Of a DNA stretch of 5,845 nucleotides, positions 1-5,315 are shown piece after piece. A model generated the notes under the pieces. It searched no databases. It saw only the letters and a list, made by a program, of their open reading frames with translations, and had not been told where the DNA came from. Each line of letters starts with the position of its first letter. Positions within the stretch are counted from its first letter, which is position 1. The translations under genes and the position numbers were made by a program. Origin of the DNA: Deltaproteobacteria bacterium (lineage in GTDB: Bacteria; Desulfobacterota; Desulfobacteria; Desulfobacterales; JAFDDL01); the NCBI GenBank assembly GCA_019310865.1, contig JAFDDL010000257.1, forward strand, positions 1 to 5,845. The letters are read 5' to 3'.

Positions 1-1564
1 TAGAATACAGTCTTTCAAAATCCGGTGGCTCCAAAAATTCAACCCCCGCTTTGGCGATAATGTATCTGTATTTATTGCTTTTGTTCTCGGATTCTTCTTT
101 ATATATGCCGGTGGTAAACCGGCCGATTTGGCGCCAATCCAGTCCGAATAACAATTCGGTGAGATAGTTCCGAATCGTGATGAGCCCGCCGCCAGTGAAG
201 ATACGCCATAAGGTAGATGGTTTCATCATGGCCAGTAAGATTTCTTGGTAGCGATCATCGCCGCTGGCGATTTGCCAAAGAATTCTTTCCAGTTTTCTCT
301 GTTTTTGCTTTTGGTATTTTCTTTCCGTCAGAATCGCCTGGTATAGAATTCGGCTGAAAAAGGGTTTACTGAACATGATCCCATGCAGCATAAATACCAA
401 AGCCCCAAAATGGTTATCCAGAATAAACCGCCTGATGACGGGGCGATACGCTTTCTTTAAACTGGACGTATCGATACCGACTTCTGTGATGGCCGTGGCC
501 AGTGTGGAGGCGGTCCGGTGGGCCGAAAGTATCCCGTCTTTGTATAAACGAGAGGTTAACATGTCACCGATCACGGCAACCCGATCTCCAAAAGGCTTCC
601 GGGCCGCTCCGATGGTCATATTCGGACGACAGACGCAGGCAACGGTAACCTTTTTAGGCAAAATCTTTTTCACATGCGGCAGGTCTATGAACCGTTTGAT
701 TATTTCCATCACCTGGGCTGAGCTAGAAGCCGAATCAATCGTTTTACCGAAGAGAACCACCGTTATAAATTGCTCTTTGGGTATGATTGAACACATCTCT
801 ATGCGCAGGTCTCGGGAGCCTGATTCTATAAAATACATTTCCCCTTTTTGTTCTTGCATGACAGCCGGATCTGCCTCTAATTCAAAAATCAAGGATCTTC
901 TAACCGGTGGTGGTTTGAAACCGACGATCAGCCGTTGTAATGACCTGACCAGCTGGTTTTGATCCAATTTCATACCGGGGATCTGGTTAACCCCAAGAGC
1001 GAAAACGACAAAATCAGCACGAAGCGTTTCCTCTCCGGAAAGGGTGTTATAATGAATATGAACCTTTCCGTCCGGGCTTGACCGAACATCTTTCACATCA
1101 GCGGTGATCAGCTCGGCGCCGCCTTTCAACGCATGTTCCAATAAGTAGTAGTCAAATCCATAATATCGATCGATTCTACTCAGCGGCTTCGCCCCCCTGT
1201 AGACGCTGAGCATCCGGCGGTTTTCCGGAATTTTCAATTCGATGTTTTTCCAGTGCCCATGTACGGTAACTGAATGGATGTTGCTTTGGATGATATGTTC
1301 CGGCAATTCCAGTTTCAGTTCTTTGAGAACGTCGCTCATCCGTGGAGATATCCCTCCCGCGCAGTAGTTACATCCCTCTGTGCAGGACATGGCAAGGGAA
1401 TTATTGTAAAATGTCAATTCCTTCTTTTTCTCCAGAATAACAACGCGATATTGGGTGCCCAGCCGCTTCATCTGTTTTTGCATGGCCAAGGCAAAAAAAG
1501 ATCCGGCCGGCCCACCACCAATTACCGCAACGGTGGCCCCTTCCAAAAGTTTTTTATTCTTCAA
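1..1564 (-). CDS. FAD-dependent oxidoreductase (geranylgeranyl reductase/FixC-like flavoprotein), C-terminus cut by window edge
   Basis: An open frame of 521 codons continues past the left edge. Near the N-terminus (residues 11-24) is the dinucleotide-binding fingerprint TVAVIGGGPAGSFF, with Glu45 closing the Rossmann beta-alpha-beta unit (RVVILEK). A second FAD-contact segment, VVFALG, lies near residue 190, and the C-terminal FAD motif VIGDMLTSRLYKDGI has its Asp at residue 334. This order is typical of single-FAD-domain reductases and hydroxylases of the geranylgeranyl reductase/FixC superfamily. A cysteine cluster, C61-x3-C65-x2-C68 followed by AGGISP, sits where geranylgeranyl reductases carry a CGG-type motif. 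Residues after about 370 are basic and helical-looking and I do not recognise them; a short hydrophobic patch (GALVFMLHGIMF) could touch the membrane. Substrate unknown. No ATG precedes the fingerprint, so TTG at 1564 is taken as the start (TTG at 1546 is the alternative); neither has a clear Shine-Dalgarno. An in-frame TAA lies two codons upstream of 1564. Confidence 0.85.
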   Translation of the reverse strand, partial: MKNKKLLEGATVAVIGGGPAGSFFALAMQKQMKRLGTQYRVVILEKKKELTFYNNSLAMSCTEGCNYCAGGISPRMSDVLKELKLELPEHIIQSNIHSVTVHGHWKNIELKIPENRRMLSVYRGAKPLSRIDRYYGFDYYLLEHALKGGAELITADVKDVRSSPDGKVHIHYNTLSGEETLRADFVVFALGVNQIPGMKLDQNQLVRSLQRLIVGFKPPPVRRSLIFELEADPAVMQEQKGEMYFIESGSRDLRIEMCSIIPKEQFITVVLFGKTIDSASSSAQVMEIIKRFIDLPHVKKILPKKVTVACVCRPNMTIGAARKPFGDRVAVIGDMLTSRLYKDGILSAHRTASTLATAITEVGIDTSSLKKAYRPVIRRFILDNHFGALVFMLHGIMFSKPFFSRILYQAILTERKYQKQKQRKLERILWQIASGDDRYQEILLAMMKPSTLWRIFTGGGLITIRNYLTELLFGLDWRQIGRFTTGIYKEESENKSNKYRYIIAKAGVEFLEPPDFERLYS

Positions 1565-1688
1565 TTTTTATACCCATTACCATTATAGATCTAAGATGCT
1601 GACTGGTTATCAACACATTCTTCCTCAGAGTTGTCACAGGATACAACGATAGCGGTGCACCGTGCGCATATTAATGGGATTGACGCTT

Positions 1689-1716
1689 ACTATACTGTTT
1701 TAGTGTGATATGTCAA
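1689..1716 (-). promoter_or_regulatory. Predicted sigma70 promoter of the flavoprotein gene
   Basis: Read on the minus strand, TTGACA (1716-1711, perfect consensus) is followed after 16 bases by TATAGT (1694-1689, five of six). Transcription would begin near 1682 and leave a leader of about 118 bases before the TTG start. The leader holds a perfect 10-base palindrome CGGTGCACCG (1653-1662) and an inverted repeat GTTGT-n8-ACAAC (1630-1647). Either could be a repressor site or RNA hairpin, but both are short enough to be chance. Confidence 0.5.
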
Positions 1717-1832
1717 CTTATTTAAAAAAGGAGATAGTTTTTGCACCCTGTTGCCCAAGTGTTGCCAAAAAAATGGCGTTATGGGTATCCGTAGGCCAAC
1801 CGGAAAAAAACGCGCCACCCTAAAAAAAACCC

Positions 1833-1860
1833 TTGACAAGGTATCAATTGATACTATAAT
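1833..1860 (+). promoter_or_regulatory. Strong sigma70 promoter of the toxin-antitoxin operon
   Basis: TTGACA at 1833-1838 and TATAAT at 1855-1860 both match consensus exactly, with a 16-base spacer. The start of transcription would be about 1866-1868, giving a leader of some 28 bases before the ATG at 1896. The spacer is almost entirely filled by an operator palindrome (1841-1854), so this promoter appears built to be repressed by the product of its own operon. Confidence 0.85.
1841..1854. promoter_or_regulatory. Operator 1, GTATCAATTGATAC, inside the promoter spacer
   Basis: This is a perfect 14-base palindrome lying exactly between the -35 and -10 hexamers. It shares its half-site GTATCA/TGATAC with the second palindrome downstream. 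Helix-turn-helix antitoxins such as MqsA and HigA commonly bind palindromes over their own promoter as dimers, so the antitoxin encoded at 2114-2926 is the expected binder. That assignment is inference. Confidence 0.75.
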
Positions 1861-1864
1861 ATGG

Positions 1865-1878
1865 GTATCAAATGATAC
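1865..1878. promoter_or_regulatory. Operator 2, GTATCAAATGATAC, at the transcription start
   Basis: The half-sites GTATCA and TGATAC are perfect; only the central two bases differ from full symmetry. Its centre lies 24 bp from that of operator 1, a little over two helical turns, so two dimers would bind nearly the same DNA face. It covers the predicted transcription start, so occupancy should block initiation. Confidence 0.75.
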
Positions 1879-1895
1879 TGACTTGAGCGCATTTT

Positions 1896-2100
1896 ATGAA
1901 TCGACCATCGCACAGGGAACTCACAGGAAAAATCAAACAAGCAGGGGTAGCTGCTGAAAAAGGCTCAATATTCCCATTGGAGCCACTGGCTCTGGCGGGT
2001 GATGCAACCGAGTTGGGTTATCTTGTCGAAGACCTTAAAATTTGCACTAAATCAAGGGAAGTTATGGATCGTCTCATTACATGAAGATAGAATAAAATAA
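1896..2100 (+). pseudogene. Toxin-like gene (possible MqsR type) broken by internal deletion and frameshift
   Basis: From ATG 1896 the frame reads MNRPSHRELTGKIKQAGVAA and on to LELGYLVEDL-like sequence near codon 47 (here ATELGYLVEDL), then runs into unrelated residues and stops at TGA 2082-2084 (62 codons). In the next frame, 2035-2097 reads LKFALNQGK followed by LWIVSLHEDRIK and a TAA at 2098-2100. That tail resembles the C-terminal strands of MqsR-family toxins (E. coli MqsR ends YLKITVIHDV-LIVSFKEK). It stops 13 bases before the antitoxin ATG, the tight spacing expected of a toxin-antitoxin pair. Intact relatives, as I recall them, are about 100-115 residues; N- and C-terminal parts here total about 68, so roughly 35-45 central residues appear missing. 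The junction lies near 2033-2040. MqsR-type toxins are mRNA interferases; activity here is unlikely. No strong Shine-Dalgarno precedes 1896. The alternative is a genuine 62-residue protein. Confidence 0.7.
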
Positions 2101-2113
2101 AAGAGAGGCACAT

Positions 2114-2926
2114 ATGGAAAAGCACAGATGCCCATTAAACCACGATAAGGTTACCATTAAATATGTAGAAAAAGAAATGCGCTTCCGCGGCGTAGATTTA
2201 AGGGTTCATGTTGAACTATATGAATGCTTGGAGTGCGGCCATGAATTTGCGACCGTAGCGCAAACCGCAGCAGCACAAAGGGCCATTGCTGACGCATATA
2301 GACACAATGAGGGGCTGTTTACAAGTGAGCAAATTCGTGCTGAGCGAAAAAAAATGGGTCTGTCACAAAAAGAATTGGCAAAAAGGATGAGCGTTGGAAT
2401 TGCCAGTATCAAAAGATGGGAAGGTGGACTCATTCAAAGCAAGGCGATGAACTCGGCCCTTGCAACCGCTTTCAGGGGCCGCGCGGTGGGTAATATTATC
2501 AACGGCAACCGGAAGCTGTCTCTTTCAAGAGTCAAGCTTGTTATGAAAGAATTCGAGGTTCAATTGGGAATGCCTTTCCTTAAAGAGAACGACTTGATGC
2601 TGTTTGACGCTAAATACTTATGGTACGCCGACATGTTGGCTTACCGTGAAGGGGGAAAAAGCTTGACCGGCGCCACCTATGCAGCGCTCCCATTTGGCCC
2701 ACAACTTAATAATTACAAGGAGTTAGTTGACGACATTAGAAACGCTGACGAAAGTAAAGCGAAGCCGTTAACCCAGGAGGAAAAAAGGATAATTGCAAGG
2801 GTTGCCAAAACATTTCCCACCAAAAAGAAGATAATTGATGCAGCTCATCGAGAGTCGGTTTGGAAGAAAAAAAGTGCTGGTACCCTGATGCCATACTCTG
2901 ACGCTGCCGGGTTGACAGAAATTTGA
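2114..2926 (+). CDS. Antitoxin-like regulator: MqsA-type zinc region + Xre helix-turn-helix + Panacea (DUF4065) domain
   Basis: The 270-residue protein has three parts. Residues 6-45 form an MqsA/YgiT-like zinc region with ligands C6, C38 and C41. The usual fourth cysteine is Asn9, so His10 or His43 may serve, or the site is weakened. Residues 72-122 are an Xre-type helix-turn-helix (LSQKELAKRM, then IASIKRWEGG as recognition region). Residues about 165-265 match the Panacea/SocA-like domain, with KYLWYADMLAY, LTGATYAALPFGP and LTQEEKRII in family order. Panacea domains neutralise diverse toxins by direct contact, while the helix-turn-helix should bind the GTATCA-n2-TGATAC operators upstream. 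The start ATG follows AGAGAGG (2102-2108) at 5 bases. The partner toxin gene immediately upstream looks broken, making this an orphan antitoxin. The protein itself shows no truncation or frameshift. Confidence 0.9.
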   Translation: MEKHRCPLNHDKVTIKYVEKEMRFRGVDLRVHVELYECLECGHEFATVAQTAAAQRAIADAYRHNEGLFTSEQIRAERKKMGLSQKELAKRMSVGIASIKRWEGGLIQSKAMNSALATAFRGRAVGNIINGNRKLSLSRVKLVMKEFEVQLGMPFLKENDLMLFDAKYLWYADMLAYREGGKSLTGATYAALPFGPQLNNYKELVDDIRNADESKAKPLTQEEKRIIARVAKTFPTKKKIIDAAHRESVWKKKSAGTLMPYSDAAGLTEI

Positions 2927-2976
2927 CAGCGACTTTAATAAAACCAGGGATAGCCTGATCAGCGAAAAGCCAGTTT

Positions 2977-2997
2977 CCGGCTGGCCTGCCCCGGGCC
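2977..2997. other. Stem-loop and GC-rich patch after the antitoxin gene
   Basis: About 40 bases past the antitoxin stop, GCCAG and CTGGC can pair across a seven-base loop, followed by the GC-rich CCTGCCCCGGGCCC. No T-run follows, so it is not a convincing intrinsic terminator. Coordinates are approximate. Confidence 0.25.
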
Positions 2998-3037
2998 CAC
3001 TTACCGGTCGCTACGGAGGCGGCATGAAACTCGATGA

Positions 3038-3258
3038 CTATTATCAGGAAAAACCCGCTGGAGACCTAAACCTGTCAACGTCGAAAACGGGATCACTTTC
3101 CACGATATTCGCCGAACTGTCAAAACCAACATGCTGGCTGCCGGCCTGGACAAGGTCCACCGTGATTTAATAATTGGCCATAGTCTTGTTGCACTGCTGA
3201 ACTGAGCTATGATGACACGGACTCGCAACTCCCTCAAATTGATTACTGGGTGCAATAA
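3038..3258 (+). pseudogene. C-terminal remnant of a tyrosine recombinase (phage-type integrase), frameshifted
   Basis: In one frame (3038-3205) the sequence reads WRPKPVNVENGITFHDIRRT, then VKTNMLAAGLDKVHRDLIIG and HSL before a TGA. FHDIRRT supplies the catalytic H-x-x-R box and IIGHS the second histidine region of tyrosine recombinases. In an adjacent frame the tail continues as Y (3208), then DDTDSQLPQIDYWVQ and TAA at 3256-3258. The histidine of GHS and this tyrosine are 29 bases apart, where an intact GHSLxGMDxxY spacing needs 27, so an indel of about 2 bases broke the end. Upstream a TGA (3035-3037) interrupts the frame, and the N-terminal arm-binding and core domains are absent. It cannot be active. 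Its position 112 bases after the antitoxin gene suggests both came with the same mobile element. Confidence 0.8.
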
Positions 3259-3642
3259 TGCCATCACTGATCGCCTTGGCCATACATCTGATTTGCGCCC
3301 AGATTTCAGGTAAAATGCCAAATTTGACGAAGATTCACACAGTCTCGGTTGTGTTTTCCAGATTCATGGGGCAAAGGTCTCATTGTCGATGCTTCTCTGT
3401 TTTAAGTCATACAACATCCTGTATCAACATGGTTATTGACACACAACGGCCCTTTTGCCGTATTCCGATCCGCAGGTAAGCGTAGATTCCGAAAAGCAAA
3501 TTCCTATCTTTAGTGTCGCCTATTGTTCATAGATGAATTCGATGCAGTGATGATTTTTGATACTGAAACAAATCTTGACAATCCCTGGTCTTTGGCCCTA
3601 AAGACACGATTAAGAACGACAGAAGTAAAGGAGGGTGCGAAA
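3259..3642. other. Gene-free stretch upstream of trpD
   Basis: No protein with recognisable similarity is seen on either strand. A TTGACA at 3436-3441 has only poor -10 candidates (TATTCC around 3461). A second TTGACA at 3575-3580 also lacks a good -10, so the trpD promoter is unresolved. A five-base stem ACGGC/GCCGT (3446-3461) is too weak to interpret. The frame of trpD is open back to ATG 3523, but nothing there looks like TrpD. The stretch may be further debris of the mobile element. Confidence 0.5.
3630..3634 (+). promoter_or_regulatory. Shine-Dalgarno GGAGG that fixes the trpD start
   Basis: AAAGGAGGG ends eight bases before ATG 3643 and is the strongest ribosome binding site in the window. 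It favours 3643 over the earlier in-frame ATG at 3523, which has no such site and would add 40 residues unlike any TrpD N-terminus. Confidence 0.85.
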
Positions 3643-4716
3643 ATGATAAAAGACGCTATTGGAAAGGTGATTCGGGGTCGGAGTTTGTCCGAAAAGGAGG
3701 CCGAAACGGCCATGGGCGAAATATTAGATGGTGCGGCGACACTTACTCAGATCGGCTCGTTTGTAACCGCCCTGAGAATGAAAGGCGAAACTGTTGACGA
3801 GATCACCGGCGCAGCCAAAGCCATGAGGTCCAAGACGACAACCGTTCATCTCGATAATCATATGGTGAACATCGATCGCGATGAAATCAATATTGAGGAC
3901 GAGACGATCCTCGATACCTGCGGCACGGGAGGAGATGGAACGAACACCTTTAATGTTTCCACGGCGACTGCCCTTGTGGCCGCCGGGGGAGGGATCAGGG
4001 TCGCCAAGCATGGACAGCGAACCGATTCACACCATTGCGGGAGCGCAGACGTGCTGGAGGACCTCGGATTGAAATTGGACATAAGCCGGACCGATGTGGA
4101 ACGATGCATCCGCGAAGTCGGGATCGGTTTTCTTTATGCACCCCTATTCTATGGAGCCATGAAATACCCCGTTGGACCCAGGCGGGAAATGGGTTTTCGC
4201 AGCATTTTTAATTTACTCGGTCCCTTAACCAACCCGGCGGGGATCAAAGTTCAGATACTTGGGGTCTACGATTCTGCTTTAACCGAGAAAATGGCTCAGG
4301 TTCTGAAACGACTCGGAACACTGGAGGCTTTCGTCGTTTGCGGAGAGGGCACGTTTGATGAAATAAGCATTTGCGGTGCGACCCGAGTATCCCATCTCAA
4401 GGATGGGGCGATTAACACCTCGGAAATCACTCCGGAGGATTTTGGATTCAAAAGAGCACACCCTGATGAAATAAGTGGGGGAAATGCACAACAAAATGCT
4501 CAGATTATCGGGGACATACTGGCGGGCAAGAAAAGCCCGAGGCGGGAGATGGTCTTATTAAATGCGGGAGCGGCATTTGTAGCCGCGGGTCTGAGTTCAA
4601 ATTTTGAAAGCGGTATTGACAGAGCGCGTGAATCCATTGATTCGGGCAGCGCGAACGAGAAACTCGAAGCGCTGGTTTCTTTTACACAACAGTGTCGATT
4701 TCAGTTACGGGAGTAG
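3643..4716 (+). CDS. trpD: Anthranilate phosphoribosyltransferase (TrpD), with atypical KHGNR motif
   Basis: The 357-residue protein is close to the usual 330-350 of TrpD, which joins anthranilate and PRPP to give phosphoribosyl-anthranilate in tryptophan synthesis in the cytoplasm. The N-terminal helical domain (residues 1-70, starting MIKDAIGKVIRGRSLSEKEA) is followed by the nucleoside phosphorylase-type alpha/beta domain. Landmarks: PRPP loop GTGGD at 94-98; N104-V-S-T; RREMGFRSIFNLLGPLTNPA at 180-199, which contains the anthranilate-contact arginine; and the Mg-binding Asp239-Glu240. The normally very conserved KHGNR-x-x-S-S-x-x-GSAD is here KHGQRTDSHHCGSAD (122-136), with Gln for Asn125 and a changed following loop. 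No other trp gene is visible on either side, so it stands alone or begins a unit of its own. It may be a true TrpD, a TrpD with shifted substrate preference, or one losing function; the family assignment itself is secure. Confidence 0.93.
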   Translation: MIKDAIGKVIRGRSLSEKEAETAMGEILDGAATLTQIGSFVTALRMKGETVDEITGAAKAMRSKTTTVHLDNHMVNIDRDEINIEDETILDTCGTGGDGTNTFNVSTATALVAAGGGIRVAKHGQRTDSHHCGSADVLEDLGLKLDISRTDVERCIREVGIGFLYAPLFYGAMKYPVGPRREMGFRSIFNLLGPLTNPAGIKVQILGVYDSALTEKMAQVLKRLGTLEAFVVCGEGTFDEISICGATRVSHLKDGAINTSEITPEDFGFKRAHPDEISGGNAQQNAQIIGDILAGKKSPRREMVLLNAGAAFVAAGLSSNFESGIDRARESIDSGSANEKLEALVSFTQQCRFQLRE

Positions 4717-4733
4717 AAGGTCGCCTTATTTTT
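4717..4733 (+). terminator. Possible weak terminator after trpD
   Basis: Directly after the TAG stop, AAGG-TCG-CCTT forms a four-base stem with a three-base loop, followed by ATTTTTC. The position and T-run fit an intrinsic terminator, but the stem is very short. Confidence 0.3.
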
Positions 4734-4784
4734 CTTCCCTTTCGATAGTTCTTTTTGGGCCTCGCACAACCCACAATAACTCGG

Positions 4785-4808
4785 ATTCCGGGGGACGATT
4801 CCGGGGAC
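4785..4808. repeat. Tandem ATTCCGGGGAC scar, RAYT/IS200-like debris
   Basis: ATTCCGGGGGAC (4785-4796) and ATTCCGGGGAC (4798-4808) stand head to tail with a period of 13. From memory, ATTCCGGGGACA strings are widespread next to IS200-like/REP-associated tyrosine transposases in delta-proteobacterial genomes. No transposase is present here. Seen directly: the tandem repeat. Inferred: its origin. The neighbouring gene on the minus strand breaks off within about 70 bases of it, as if an insertion or its excision caused the truncation. Confidence 0.45.
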
Positions 4809-4875
4809 ATCCCTGACTTTCCAGTCACCTCGTATCGTGATCTTTGTTCATTAAGTGCCGAAAAGAATTGAATCT

Positions 4876-4944
4876 TTCGACCAGACATCCATTTGGCAAG
4901 CGCACCAACGATCAGTCCATGACAATCCAAGACAGAATGCCCAT
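4876..4944 (-). pseudogene. GlsB/YeaQ/YmgE-type membrane protein, frameshifted and truncated
   Basis: On the minus strand, ATG 4944 is preceded by AAGGAG (4957-4952) at seven bases. It reads MGILSWIVMD and stops at TGA. Shifting frame by one base within codon nine restores GLIVGALAKWMSGRK. Together MGILSWIV-x-GLIVGALAKW is the N-terminal transmembrane helix of the small (about 80-residue) transglycosylase-associated stress membrane proteins. After about residue 24 the similarity ends: the glycine-rich second and third helices (GxxGAxxGG pattern) are absent, and the frame runs on into the ATTCCGGGGAC scar region. A one-base deletion plus loss of the C-terminal two thirds makes this a clear relic. 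The intact ribosome binding site suggests fairly recent decay. Confidence 0.75.
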
Positions 4945-5086
4945 GTTTCGTCTCCTTGAAGCTGGCGACCCGGCATCGGTTTGGGGGTGAAGGTTGTTAG
5001 TCAGTAATACAGGGCCACGCTTATGTCATTTACGGCTCGGATAACGCAGGATTTATGGCTTTCAAAAACCTGAACAATTCTTAAGC

Positions 5087-5108
5087 AAAATTAAAACACC
5101 TTCCGGTG
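5087..5108 (-). terminator. Intrinsic terminator of the 67-residue Cys/His protein gene
   Basis: Read on the minus strand, CACC-GGAA-GGTG forms a four-base stem capped by a GNRA tetraloop and followed by TTTTAATTTTG. It begins three bases after the TGA stop. The stem is short, but the tetraloop, T-run and position agree. Confidence 0.5.
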
Positions 5109-5111
5109 AAC

Positions 5112-5315
5112 TCATTTATTATCGGGGTCTCCCTTGCTTTTTTTCGGCGAAGGCTCGTCGCTATCGTACACCTCAACATAGGCGTTATGCGAGAGGCAGC
5201 CGTTTTTCCAGTGATTCCTTACTTTCTTGCCGATAAATGATTCGGGAAATTTGCGGCCGATGTTGCACCCAGGACAAACCTTGCTCCATCCCGCTAGTAT
5301 TTTTTTCATTTCCAT
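5112..5315 (-). CDS. Small Cys/His protein of unknown function (putative zinc-binding)
   Basis: I do not recognise this 67-residue protein. It starts MEMKKILAGWSKVCPGC and carries two ligand-like pairs, C14-x2-C17 and C40-x2-H43, spaced as in a small zinc ribbon. The middle, with GRKFPESFIGKKVRNHW and NAYVEVY, is basic then aromatic. The C-terminal 17 residues (SDEPSPKKSKGDPDNK region) are charged and probably disordered. ATG 5315 is chosen because AAGGAG (5327-5322) lies six bases upstream; the frame is open to ATG 5393, but that longer start lacks such a site. A terminator follows the stop, so the gene is probably a single transcription unit. Nucleic-acid or protein binding is possible; no reaction can be proposed. 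Being real rather than chance is supported by the ribosome site, Cys pairs and terminator. Confidence 0.7.
   Translation of the reverse strand: MEMKKILAGWSKVCPGCNIGRKFPESFIGKKVRNHWKNGCLSHNAYVEVYDSDEPSPKKSKGDPDNK

Noticed and set aside
375..962. 195-codon open frame on the plus strand
   Set aside because: It lies wholly antisense to the flavoprotein frame, whose FAD motifs are unmistakable; the plus-strand product has no recognisable domain or ribosome site.
1741..1794. Possible 17-residue TTG-started peptide after GGAG
   Set aside because: A GGAG precedes TTG 1741 and the frame is open to TAG 1794, but it is too short and has no recognised similarity. A tandem TGTTGCC (1749-1755, 1760-1766) there is also too short to interpret.
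3262..3315. RLGHTSDLRPDFR peptide as a second recombinase GHS box
   Set aside because: Only a LGHTS match without a flanking HxxR box or tyrosine; probably chance.
1600..3500. att-like direct repeats bounding the toxin-antitoxin and integrase block
   Set aside because: GGTTATCAACACA near 1606 and GGTTATTGACACA near 3431 are loosely similar, but with mismatches and no tRNA nearby; not enough to call attachment sites.
3575..3604. TTGACA at 3575 as trpD promoter
   Set aside because: The best -10 at a proper distance (TAAAGA, 3599-3604) matches only three of six positions.
3523..3642. 40-codon N-terminal extension of trpD from ATG 3523
   Set aside because: It is unlike any TrpD N-terminus, has no ribosome site, and ATG 3643 has a near-perfect one.
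4682..4930. 82-codon minus-strand frame beginning MDCHGLIVGALAKW
   Set aside because: Its start is an internal position in the frameshifted GlsB-type relic, and its remainder runs through the ATTCCGGGGAC scar and antisense to the trpD end. It is described as a pseudogene instead.
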